In this document: positions 47,501 to 57,700 of the stretch, piece by piece
How positions within the stretch are numbered: position 1 is the stretch's first letter
Layout of the letters: each line of letters starts with the position of its first letter
From: Amorphophallus konjac
Taxonomy: Eukaryota; Streptophyta; Magnoliopsida; Alismatales; Araceae
Length of the DNA: 64,000 nucleotides
Reading direction: 5' to 3'
Assembly: GCA_022559845.1 (NCBI GenBank)
Contig: CM040126.1
Coordinates: 230,026,641-230,090,640, forward strand
Notes under the pieces: generated by a model
Databases searched by the model: none
What the model saw: the letters and a program-made list of their open reading frames with translations, nothing else
Told to the model about the DNA's origin: nothing
Translations under genes and position numbers: made by a program

Positions 47501-48017
47501 TAGAGTCCTTAATTTGTCAGAACATAATCCCTACGAGTCCTCAGTAATGTTATAAGCTCTCCCAAGTCGATCTCTTGTAGATAAGATCCCAAAGTTCTAA
47601 ACTTTTTGCTCGTTCTTCCTTTCACGGAACTAACAGAGTGTAACGCATCCAGCTTAGTGTATTACAGGGCTGTGGCGGTCGCCCGATAGACCGTTACATT
47701 CAACGTGTATAGAGTTTCAATTTCATAAAACTCTTTTATTCGTTTATCCACATAATTATCTTATATAAATAGTATTTATCCTTACAATACGTGAATAAGC
47801 TAATTACCCTTTTAGAATATGGGCCAAACTTGATGGGCTTGGTCTATTAACCTTTTGGATTATCTTTAAATAGGGTAGGTTAATTATTTAACCTAATTGG
47901 GCCTTATAATGACTTATTGATCCAATATTCTATTTATTAATTTATTTAGGCCTTTATAAATTCTAAAAAATAATTAAATATTCTTAAAATAATTTATAAA
48001 AATTCTGGGGTCTTACA
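44552..48017 (-). mobile_element. Solo LTR, Tekay-like gypsy, 3466 bp
   Basis: TGTCACGCCCC at left and GGGTCTTACA at right, flanked by GAGGG at 44547-44551 and 48018-48022. On the minus strand it begins TGTAAGACCCC, as Tekay LTRs do, and ends GGGGCGTGACA. There is no internal coding region, primer site or purine tract, so it is a solo LTR left by recombination. The minus strand has a CCCACTGGGC...TGCTCATTACC motif (near 44925-44945) corresponding to the ACTGAG...CTCACC motif of the other Tekay LTRs. Confidence 0.9.
45741..46740. repeat. GTGACGGTC...GGCCGTTAC hairpin array in the solo LTR
   Basis: About a dozen 25-26-bp units at 45742, 45772, 45841, 45873, 46423, 46459, 46489, 46546, 46577, 46617, 46680 and 46712, with outliers at 47636 and 47673. 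Arms GTGACGGTC and GGCCGTTAC pair with G-U wobbles in RNA. Part of the array (46465-46599) is directly duplicated at 46600-46734 with a 135-bp period. Confidence 0.85.
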
Positions 48018-48477
48018 GAGGGAACCCGTCTCCTGAACACACAGGAGGAACCCAAACCCCAACAGGGAATCAGAAGACTCTACGGTAATGGAAAAGAAAA
48101 AACGAAGACAAAGATCAAAGGGAAAACTGACAAATGTAGCTCCAAGGAGCAGGAAGGCTCTGGATTTGATCCACGAGACCAATCTTCCAAAATAGATCTT
48201 CAGGGAAAGGCTCGGCTGCTTCAATTTCGAGCTCTCTCCTCTTCTCTTCTCAGCCTCTGACTCTCTCTTCACTTTTCAGCTCTCTCGCTCTCTCTTCACT
48301 TCTCAGCTCTCTCGTTCTTTGGCGACTCATTCTTCTTCTTCTCTCAGATTCAGGCGCACTCTTCTTAACTCTTATCCGACTTCGGTTGGCGGCCAGCCCT
48401 TGCTTCTTCACTCTCTTCTTCACTTCTCAGCACTCTCGCTCTCTCTTCTTATTACTTTCTGAAAGGTGTGCTCTTCC

Positions 48478-48485
48478 TTTTATAC
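48478..48485 (-). promoter_or_regulatory. TATA box of element C 3' LTR
   Basis: Minus strand GGTATAAAAGGAAGAGC, about the same distance from the array and CT-rich tract as in element A. Confidence 0.6.
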
Positions 48486-48867
48486 CCGAAACATGCCACA
48501 AGGACATCTCTTTTCGCGCCAAAAAGACTCCACACGTGGGATGCTCACTGGTCGCGTCTGAGGTGTTAGGAGAAATTCCTATGATATCCCTCTTTCATGG
48601 TGGTCACGTGCTCAGCATGTGTTCCCTGGGTTCATGTGCCACTTTACCTGCCATTCTAGAGAAACACGTGCTCATCATTGGCTGACTTGGGTTCACGTGC
48701 CATCACCTGGTTCGATCTCCCGTGCCTTGAGATTTTACGATGGCACTTAAGTGTTCAGTCAAGCAATTCATCAAACACTTTGCCATCGTCCTTATAGGCA
48801 TATGCTTCGACCTTTCTAGCTTTAGTTGATTCATAAATTGTTCAGCTTGTGTATTGAATAAAAAAAT

Positions 48868-49540
48868 GTGCACCGACCTTGGAACCAAATGTGCACAGAC
48901 TTTGTTCTTGAATTAAAACGTGCACCAACCTTGGAACCAAAACCTGCCCCGACCTTATGTTGCTGTGCTTACAGGATGTGCACTGACTTTATGCTTCACG
49001 CACGGGCAACTAGCATCGACCTTACTATGCTGAGCTCTTCATGTGCTCGGACCTTCTAGTGCAATAGCATCAATGTGCATTGACCTTAAGTTGCTAGCAG
49101 CCAACATGTGCACCTACCTTTGTGAATGCATGAATGGTGATAGCATCGACCTTATAAAGAGTGAATAGCAAACAAGCATCGACCTTCATGTGCATTTGTT
49201 CTACACTGGGATTGACCTTACCTATGTGCGGATGAAACATGCATCGACCTTTGTTGCATGTGGCCTAAACTAGCATCGACCTTAGTGTGAAGCATATGCA
49301 CACTAGCGTCGACCTTAGTTGCATGAGGCCTAAACTAGCATTGACCTTAGTTCTGCCTGGCGAAGGGTGGACCGACTTTCTGCTGTGCTAGCTGAAAGGT
49401 GCTCGGACCTTACCTTCGTGCTAGCTGGAATGTGCTCGGACCTTGCCTTCTTGGAATGTGCTCGGACATTGTGTTGTGCTGGCTAAAATGTGCTCGGACC
49501 TTGGTCCTGTGCAGGAGAAATGTGCATCGACCTTGGTCTA
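48868..49540. repeat. TGCACCGACCTT repeat array in element C U3
   Basis: Around 20 units of GTGCACCGACCTTGG, TAGCATCGACCTTA or GTGCTCGGACCTT. The last variant dominates at 49390-49505, showing local homogenisation different from element A. Confidence 0.85.
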
Positions 49541-49909
49541 TGCACAGTCAGATACATCAACCTACTCTTTCAGCTTTTCTGATTTCTTCATGATTTGACT
49601 GAACCTTTGACCCTTACTAAGTTGACTTTTGACTATGTTGACTGTTGACTTGTTGACGGGATGCTCAGACTCTTCTTTCCTGCTCTTTCAGCTTTTCTGA
49701 TTTCTTCATGACTTGACTGAACCTTTGACCCTTGCTTAGTTGACTTTTGACTATGTTGACCATTTACTTTTTGTCACCTCATGAATAGTAGTGTTGACCT
49801 ATGTTGACTGACCTACTTTAACTGATTTGCGTTGACTAGCGTTTATGCACATCAAAACTACAATGGAATAGTTCAACTTCAAGAATATTAGGCAACATTA
49901 GTCAAACAT

Positions 49910-50089
49910 CCTGGGGGGGCTTACCCAGCTCACATTTAATCCTCGAGGGATGTGAGCCCGGGCTTTTATGGCAACGGTACAAAAAAAGGGGTGGCAAGAT
50001 GCGTAGGGTAAGACTCGAACTCGGGTGGCCCAATAATCGCTCAACTCTCCGTACCACTATGCTAGATTCCCCGTTATAAAAAAAAATAG
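49910..50089 (-). mobile_element. tRNA-derived SINE
   Basis: On the minus strand, TAGCATAGTGGTACGG (A box) and GAGTTCGAGTCTTACC (B box) lie about 30 nt apart, as in a Pol III promoter from a tRNA ancestor. A tRNA-unrelated part with an AGCTCACAT/ATGTGAGC stem follows and ends in CTGGGTAAGCCCCCCCAGG. Flanks TAGTCAAACAT (49899-49909) and TAGTCAGACAT (50090-50100) match at 10 of 11 bases. No A tail follows the 3' end; a 9-10-nt A run lies at the opposite end. Confidence 0.75.
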
Positions 50090-50210
50090 TAGTCAGACAT
50101 TATCCAAAACCACATAACTGCAACATTAATATCATGACATCATCAAAACCTCATAAATGCAGCAACAACACATATGACTTTGACATCATCAAAACCACAG
50201 GGGTACAACA

Positions 50211-50224
50211 ATCTCCCCCTTTTT
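50211..50224 (-). other. Polypurine tract of element C
   Basis: Minus AAAAAGGGGGAGAT at the LTR edge; further CTCCCCC blocks at about 50291, 50409 and 50445, and at 62898 and 62938 beyond the Tat insertion. Confidence 0.7.
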
Positions 50225-51659
50225 GATGATGGCAACACTATGAGTCGTATGAGTTAGAAAGAAAAGACCGTGCTGACTCATATCAAACTATTCTCCCCCT
50301 TTGACTTCATCAAAAAAAATAATAGTTTCATAAAATCAATAGAGAGAAATGCAGAGCATACATAGATATGGTTGACTCAAACACAGAATTCAGACTAATC
50401 AGACTTATCTCCCCCTTAATGCCAGAAGAATGCTCATTGGACAATCTCCCCCTTGACAGAACAAAGGGATTGGTATGGAAGAGATGGTCAGTATATGTCA
50501 TCAAAAACACAGAAGCAAATATACACAAAGTAGGAGGTAGTGCAGTTCTCCGAATCTGAAAAGATGCAATCACTTGAGTGAATGAGAACAAGCAAGGAGT
50601 TTCCAGTAGATACCATTAAAACTGAGCACTGAGAGCTGAACACACAAAAAATCAAACTTAAGGTCCAAATGAGTAAATGGTTCAAGAAGATTTTCAGTGA
50701 GTTACAAATTTCATAAATCTAGAACTGAATATTTTAGAGTCTTCCATCATAAGGGCTTATGAATGAACCTTTGTGAACTACATGGTTTAAAGATGATGTA
50801 TACACAGTTTGCCAATCAAGTTCTGTATTCATATCTGAAATCATGGTTTAATAAAAGTGAACCAGGCCCTCATAGTTAAATCTTGATTAACCTCCCTTTA
50901 TCTTATACAATAAAATTCAATGACTTCATTAGGAAATACATCCACTAGCATTGAGGTTAAACAACCAAGAAATCATTTAATTTTCTCTAGGGTTACAGAA
51001 AATTATCTTTTGCAGCACTTTTCAGATAATTCATTTGCTCAACAAAAATATTTATGCTAGCAATTTTGAGAGCAATCTAGTTCAGTGCACACCTTATAAC
51101 TAGAGATATACGTTGTTTAGATGCCAATATCCCTAAGCACGTAGTGTGACTAACAGTCATGCTTTTAAAAAAATAGAGATAATCATTGACACCTCATGAT
51201 ATACCTCAACTCATTTTTTTGATGAGTGAGATATGTTTCTCAGTATGCATGCCATTGCTCTGCCAGAATTTTAATCATTTTTAAGCAGAGTTAACTATGG
51301 CACCTCATGACACAGTCGTTTGGACATGTGCTTCATAGTGACCAAAGACATTGCTCTGACTAGATTTACCCTTAGACATTTTAGAAATTTCAGATGTTTA
51401 AAGACAATACTAATTACATGTTTCTCAACCAAAGCAAGTCATGATTTTAACATTTCAGACTTTAGAAGATTTTACAAGACTCATCATGAAGCAGTTATTT
51501 AGTGTTTATTAAAGATGATTCAGATGTTTTCAACACTTTTAAAACTAAACTCAATGAATACATTAAACTTAAACCAATATGATCTTTTTGAACATTCATA
51601 AATCTATATAATGGAAGGTTCTTTATTAGATTATATATCAGATTTATGAGCAAGGTACC
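50225..51659 (-). other. Element C noncoding 3' domain (first part)
   Basis: No coding sequence. 51283-51360 matches the conserved CAGAGCAATG block of A (11523-11597) on the same strand, and 51100-51160 matches the GGGATATTGGCATCTAA unit of element B. The Tat element cuts it at 51659, in a place that reads GGTACA in element A (11893). Confidence 0.7.
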
Positions 51660-52381
51660 TGAAGAGGGGCGATCTCGCGCTACTCCTGAGCACGGAAGAG
51701 TATGACCATGTACACTTGCAGTATGAACTGCAAGGGGGGAAACAAGTCAGAGGTGCCCAGGGATGGATCCCAGGGGAAAACCTTCCAATGCTTAAGTCAA
51801 CAAGAGTAGTAGAGCACTGGTGCGAAGGAAGGAATTAGGAGGAAGATGGGGGCGCGATATCCCTCTCCACCAAAAGGTGAAGTGGTTCCTGTTTAGGGTT
51901 TTTTGCTTACCTCCTCACTATAGGGCTCTTCCAGCTTAAATAATGGCTCATTGAGTGCATGATCACTGTAAGCTGAGGAGTTTGAGGGGGGGTTACGTCC
52001 TTCATGCAGGCTCTTTACAGCATCTGGACTCTTGATCTCCTCTATCCTCTTGAGCTCCCAGCTTTTAAAGGGCTTGTAACGGCCGTACATATAAGCTTCC
52101 ATCAGTTGGCCCAAGCGTGAGGCACTACCCCAGAAGATGCTTCCTGAGCGATGAGTGCATGGATTGGGCAGGGAATACTGGGCTCCGAAGGAGCTTTCCT
52201 GATCGAACTAATGCTCGGACTTCCCCACCCGAAGACCGCTGGGGAAGTGCATGATCCGAGTAAGTTATTAGGCTTATAATAAGTGGGCCCTAGGGCTACC
52301 ACCTCAAGGAGCTGGGCCTCGTTGGGTCAAATTAGACCTCGTTTGGCCTCTCTGTTCGAGCGGTTAGATTTCCCCTCTCCA
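51660..52381 (-). mobile_element. Tat 3' LTR
   Basis: TGAAGAGGGGCGATCTCG to CCCCTCTCCA in plus reading; abuts the C-rich purine-tract complement at 52382. Confidence 0.92.
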
Positions 52382-52398
52382 CTTGTCCCCCCCCCCCT
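52382..52398 (-). other. Tat polypurine tract
   Basis: Minus strand AGGGGGGGGGGACAAG abuts the LTR. Confidence 0.8.
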
Positions 52399-52843
52399 AC
52401 TCCTGAGCCAAAATTAGGCTCGGATGAGTAGCATTTGGGCTAGACTTTTCGTGGCTCTAGTTGGGTGGAGATCTCTCTCTGCAGGGGCCACATGATGCGA
52501 CATGCCTTGAAAATACGCCCATCATGATGATAATTCTGAGAATTTTTGTAAGAAGGCCCCTCTACGGAAGATCAGAACGCCGCGCCGCTTCCAACTAGGG
52601 GTTATAAGCATTGCACGTTGTTTGCATCCCTTTATCTCCGGGGTTTAAGGTTTTGCCTTCTGTTGCATTTATATTTGAGGGGGGCTCATGCGCCGTGAGA
52701 GCAGTTCGAAAGAGTGGAGAATCGCAACGGCTTTCGCGGAGCTGGAAGAGATTACCGCGGTGGCGATCCGTCAACTTCCTTCTCCTCCAAAGTCCTTTAG
52801 TCCAGAGCTTTCCCCTTCTTCTTCCAGTTCTTCTGTCTGTTCC
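52399..52843. other. Noncoding stretch between Tat 3' LTR and antisense ORF
   Basis: No coding signal on the minus strand. It should carry the promoter and leader of the plus-strand ORF; GGTTATAAGC (52602) and TTTATATTTG (52668) are weak TATA-like candidates only. Confidence 0.4.
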
Positions 52844-55147
52844 ATGGCGGACCAAAATCCTGAGGCCGAGGGGTGGGGGGCAGGACAGGCCCCAAGGTCT
52901 TTTTTGGTGCCGTCGGAGCCTCTCCGCAGCGAACTGGGTGAGGCTGATGTGAAGCGACTGGAGAACCAGTACGGGCTGCCTTGGCGATTTCAGTTCTTCG
53001 TGCCTGAACCTCATGAGTCTAGCCTAGCCACTCGTTCTGGCCTCTTTTGCTCTTTTATTCTGGCGTGGAAATGTGGCTTTCGCCATCCTCTTTATTCTTT
53101 TGTTGCCGATTTGCTTCGGTTCTACCGGCTGGCTCCTGTTCAGCTGGTCTCCAACTCTTATACCCTTATCTTCTCCTTCATTTTCCTATATGGCCAGAGT
53201 GTGGTGAACACCTCATTGGACTTATTCCATTATTTTTTCGAGCTGAAGGAGATTCTTCATGCGGGGAAGTGCTTCTTCTTCATCCAAGCGAAGCGAAAAA
53301 GGAGTTGCGTGTCCCTTTCCATGAAGGACTCCTCTCACAAGGGGTGGAAGACCCAATATTTCTGGGTGGGCGCGTCCGCGGTCGGTGTGGTCTGGGATTT
53401 CCCGACGGTGCCCAATTTTCACCCGAACCTTCCTCCGAAGCAAACAGAGGTCTCCCCAGAGGTTGAGAGGGATGCTGCTATCCTTTTGCAGAATTGCCGG
53501 CCGACTGCTGAGTTGTTGACCCCGTCCAACATCGAGGCGTACCTTTCTCGAGCGCTATTGCCGATAGGTAATGGTCTCAGGGGCTTGTTCTCTTTCATGT
53601 AAGTGCCTTCCTTCTATCAATTTGCTCTCCTTTATTCAGACCTGAGGCGAGCGACTGAGGAGGAGGCACCGCCAGCCGAGCTGGAGGTCATCGACGTGGA
53701 TGATACGCCGGCTCTAAGTGATCTTCAAGCTTCGGAGGGCTCATCCAGTGCCTGGGATAGGGGCAAGCGGGTCGTCCGGGACGACGCTTTCGAACGCCTG
53801 GGGGTCAATCGTAAGGATCCCGTGGCGAAGTTGCTGAGGTCTTTGATGTAGGCCCTGTCTGACCAGAAGAAGCGGGCGAGGAAGGTGGAGGTCGACCGCC
53901 CGACTGATGAGGTTTCTCTGTTGCCTTCTCTCTCTATGGAGCAAGAGGGAGCAAATGACGAAGGGGTCATGGCCGACGTCGGGGAGCCAAGCAAGGTCGA
54001 AGGGGGGCAAAACGGAGGGGTCTAGTCCGAACCGATCGAGGCTGGAGGGTCACAGGGTGAAGCGACTCAGTCGCAGTCGATTGAGGCCGTGGAGGTACGC
54101 GGCAAGGCGGCCTAGCCCGAGCCAACCGGTGGGGCCCCCAAGGCAAGGTGGCTCGGGGGAGGTGTCCCAGTCCCGGTAGCCCTGGAGAGTGTCTCCCCTC
54201 CCTCGACCAGTACCTTTAGCATCCATGCTCCTTTATACTTCGAGAGCCGTGCGAGGAGAGCTCAGGAAAAGTCCCCCCTCCGTGCTTCTCGAGCAGATTA
54301 TGAAGGATGCTCTGGTCTTGGCCTAGCTAAGGGCCAAGGCAGTGGACGCGTACGCTCAGGTGGAGTCGGAGCGGGAGACTCTTTCATGGGCTCGTGGTAG
54401 CTTGATCGGAAGGTTGAACGTTTGACCCTTGAAGTTGGGGACCTACGTCGGGAGGTGGCCCTACTTCGGGCACAGGTGCAGTCGAGCCAGGTAGACGCTT
54501 GGTCATTGGTTAAGCAGCTGGCCCAGGCCCGTCGTATGGTCGATCTAAAGAATGAGCTCCTGGAGGCAGAGCACATAGTTTAGGTTGAGCGTGACGAGCA
54601 ATGGAAGGCCGAGTGGGAGGGGATCGAGGACAGAGTCCAGGGGGGCGAGGATGCACGGGCCGAGGTCGAGAGGAGGCTGTCCGAGTTAGAACAAAGGATA
54701 GCCGAGCTTGAGGGGAAGGCGGAGTTGGCCAGGGTGGAAGCACTCGAGCAATATAAATGCTCAGAGGCTTACCACGCAGCTCTTCATACAACTGCCTTCC
54801 CCTACTATGAGTCTGGCTACCGTCAGGGCCTTCAGAAGGGCTTCTCCCAGGGCTTCCATCAGGCCATTATAGAGGCGGAGGCCCAAGCGTTTGGGCTCGT
54901 CTTCCCTATCGGGCAATGCTATGACTCAGACTGGGGGTCTACTGACTCCTCCCACTATACGTCGAGCGAAGAGGAGAGTCGGGGGGCCTCGACCTCGTCC
55001 GAGCGACCGCCAACTACAGTAGCCTCAGGAGGGCACGCGATCGAGACAGTTCCCACACAGGTGGGGTTAGTGCCTAGGTCGGCCGTCGCCGAGAGTACCG
55101 GGGGAAGATCATCTGGTGCTGAGGGGCCCTCTTCTATTGAGCCTTGA
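52844..55147 (+). pseudogene. Antisense ORF of the Tat element (gypsy-type plant transposase-like domain), broken
   Basis: Read opposite to gag-pol. I choose ATG 52844 (TCCATGGCG context, MADQNPEAEG) over in-frame ATG 52688. The N-terminal part (LENQYGLPWRFQFFVPEPHE, CGFRHPLYSFVADLLRFYRLAPVQL, FFELKEILHAGKCFFFIQAKRK, WKTQYFWVG) is the domain long called putative gypsy-type transposase in plant proteins; its real function is unknown. A long coiled coil (54420-54760, LTLEVGDLRREVALLRAQ) and a C-terminal YESGYRQGLQKGFSQGFHQA segment follow, ending at TGA 55147, all in one frame. Stops fall at 53600, 53849, 54022, 54106, 54400 and 54580, mostly TAG. The first lies in a possible 72-nt intron (53568-53639, GTAATGG...TTATTCAG) whose removal keeps the frame. 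Confidence 0.75.
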
Positions 55148-56180
55148 GATGGGCCCGAGGCATGATGTACAAGCTCTTTCTTTCTTTTTCTTTTCCCTTA
55201 TGTAGTCGCGAGAAAATCTTTTTTTGGAAAGTATAATAGCGGCAATATTAAGTGTTGAATTGACTGTTCCTTACCGCTTTTGACATGATTTGACTACCGT
55301 ATCTGTAGTTGTTGGGGAAGGCATCGATTTTCTCTACAGATATCGTGCGTGCCGATCTGTCAGATAACTGACATAGCATTGGCACCTTTCTGCTTTTCCA
55401 TGCCGCCCTAAATGACTTGCCGCTTCGCGCATCCCGCTGGGGGGGATGTTGGGAAATGAGGTAACCGTCTCAGGGAAGGCTCCTTTAGCGTGTTTTTAAG
55501 GGGAGAGTCATTTAAGGCGATCAGCTCCCCCGTTGGCTTATAAAAGGTCGGAGGGGCGTCTCCTCTTCCTTTCATCACTTAAGGCTATTCCTGATGGTTT
55601 CTCCTTCTTCCCTTTCTGCGAAGTGTTGTGCTGTCGATCTCGGTGGAGCATGGAAAGTGCTTTAGAAGATGATTATGTGGACAGCAATAGGAGGGAAGCT
55701 CCTGCTACTCTAGTTTGGAAGAGGGTTCGACGGTCGGAGGTCAGTTTGGGAGAGGATTCGACATGCTGGAGCATGTCGCCTTCCTATCCCTGACCCGTCG
55801 ATGCTATCCTGAGGGGAGGGGAAGCTCTTTAAGCTCCCTCCTTTCTCGTCGATCCCATCGCCTAGATGGGGAGCTCTCTCAAGCTTCCTCTTCATTTATC
55901 TTGGGTCGACTTCCCCCTTCTCTTTTTTTGTTGTCCTTCCAATCCCTCTGGCACCTTTCCTCTGAGCTTCTCGAACCAACGGGGAAGGCTATCCTTTATC
56001 CAAGCTAGTTTCCGCACTAGGCAGAGTCAGTGGCTAGACGCGGGAGTGCTTATCAAGTTTGCCAAGCGTTCTGCTCGTGTCATAGTAACAGTGGATGTAA
56101 ATTATTTTTTTGCTAAACTATATATTGTATTGGCTGCGGCCTACTTGATGTACACCAGAGTTTAATGAAAAGAGAGGAAT
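55148..56180. other. Noncoding Tat internal sequence
   Basis: Between the convergent 3' ends of the antisense ORF and pol. No domain seen; the short ORFs at 55533-56165 show no conserved motif. Confidence 0.5.
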
Positions 56181-56219
56181 GGCATTTATTCCACATTGCT
56201 TACATGTGCATGTTTGCTA

Positions 56220-57700
56220 GATTATCAAAAGTAGAACTTGCGAAGTGTTGTCACATTTCATGTCCGAGGGATGGGTGCTCCTTCCATGGTGGACAATCGA
56301 TACGCCCCTTTCCCGAGCGTCTCGACCACTCGGTAGGGGCCTTCCCAGTTAGGGGCTAGCTTCCCTGCCGCTTCTAGTGGTCGAGAGGCTTCGACCTTTC
56401 TCAAGACGAAGTCCTCTGGCTTGGAATGTCTGTCTCAGACTCTAGAGTTGTAGTATCGAGTGATGTGCCGTTGGTATTCCATTGCTCGGATATTTGCAAT
56501 CTCCCGGATCTCATCTGCTAGGTCGAGGTTTTCTAGCAGTTTCTGCTCGTTCACCTCGGGTTTGAAGTGGACGACACGGAGAGAAGGATTGCCGACCTCC
56601 AATGGAATCACGGCTTCCGTGCCATATACCGGATGAAAAGGTGTTTCACCGATGGACGTTCTCGAAGTAGTTCGATGGGACCATAGTACGCTCGGTAATT
56701 CTTCGAGCCAGCTTCCCTTGGCCTTGTCGAGCCTGGTTTTGATGCCTTTTAAGATAGTTTTGTTGGCATTCTCGACCAGTCCGTTAGCCTGAGGGTGGGC
56801 TACCAAAGTGAAGTGATTACGAATGTTTAGGTCGGCACATCTGTCCCTGAAGTAATGAGAATCAAATTGCCGACCATTATCACTCACGATTACTCGGGGG
56901 ACACCGTAGCGACAAATGATCGACTTCCAAATGAAACTCCATATGACTGATTCGGTGATCTTGGTGGTGGCCTCGGCCTCGATCCATTTGGTGAAGTAGT
57001 CGGTGGCGATGATGACGTACTTCTTCAGAGCCTGAGCCGTTGGGAATGGCCCCAAAATATCGATCCCCCACCGAGCGAAAGGCTATGGCTCGGCAAGGGT
57101 GATGAGCTCCGTGGCGGGTTGGTGGATCAGATGGTTGAAGCGCTGACATCGATCGCACTTCTGTACATAGGTCGTGCAGTCGCGCTGGAGAGTGGACCAC
57201 CAGTAACCTTACCGAAGTAAGATCCTGGCGAGCGATCTTTCTCCTTGGTGCGCACCGTAGATGCCTTCGTGTACTTCTGAACCGCTTGGCTAGCTTCGTC
57301 GGCGTCGATGCACTTGAGGAGGGGACCAGAGAAAGATCTGCGGTACAAGGCATCGTCCAGCATGACGAAATGCCAAGCTTGGTACTTAAGTTTTCAAGCC
57401 TCCCGAGGGTTGGGGGGCTCTTGAGAATCTCGGAGCCAAGATATGTAGGGGGTCCGCCAGTCGCTCGAGGGTGCTGGGTCAATGGTCATAAGCTCGGACT
57501 CGACGCTCGATCGCTCAAGCTCTTTGAGGAAGACCGACCGAGTACCTTCGGGGTCGAGGGAGGAGTCCAGGCGAGAGAGGGCGTCCGCTCTGGAGTTTTC
57601 CCCCCGGGCTATCCGAACTACCTCAAAGCTCTCGAAGAGTCGGGCCATCCTCTTGACCACCTGGAGGTACTTGATCATTTGTCCTTCTGAGCTTCGTAAT
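56220..57700 (-). pseudogene. Tat integrase and end of second RNase H, frameshifted
   Basis: 57678-57394 gives the end of the archaeal-type RNase H (RGENSRADALSRLDSSLDPE). The zinc-finger region (57363-57127) is frame-shifted. The core at 57055-56435 has D in IATDYFTKWIEAEA, D in VSDNGRQFDS and E in ANGLVENANKTIL, so the DDE triad is present. After a stop near 56434 the conserved KLAPNWEGPYRV tail appears around 56375-56340, and the reading ends near 56220. Integrase would insert the DNA copy; frame breaks make this copy inactive. Confidence 0.85.

Larger units (their letters stand above)
43813..50210 (-). mobile_element. Element C 3' LTR, interrupted by a solo LTR and a SINE
   Basis: Runs from TGTATGGGTGC to GGGTACAACA in plus reading. 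Without the insertions it is about 2.7 kb, similar to A and B. It has a TATA box on the minus strand (48478-48485, TATAAAAGG) and a TGCACCGACC array upstream of it (48868-49540). Confidence 0.8.

Noticed and set aside
44552..48017. A LARD or complete gypsy element between the GAGGG repeats
   Set aside because: No second LTR, primer site or purine tract within the 3.5 kb; the 135-bp internal duplication is part of the hairpin array. Solo LTR fits better.
49980..50075. A functional tRNA gene on the minus strand
   Set aside because: A and B boxes are present but the arms do not form a cloverleaf, the acceptor ends do not pair, and the unit lies within an 11-bp TSD; it is a tRNA-derived SINE.
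53047..53466. 139-codon ORF overlapping the Tat antisense ORF
   Set aside because: It is in another frame of the 52844-55147 reading, which has the recognisable domain.
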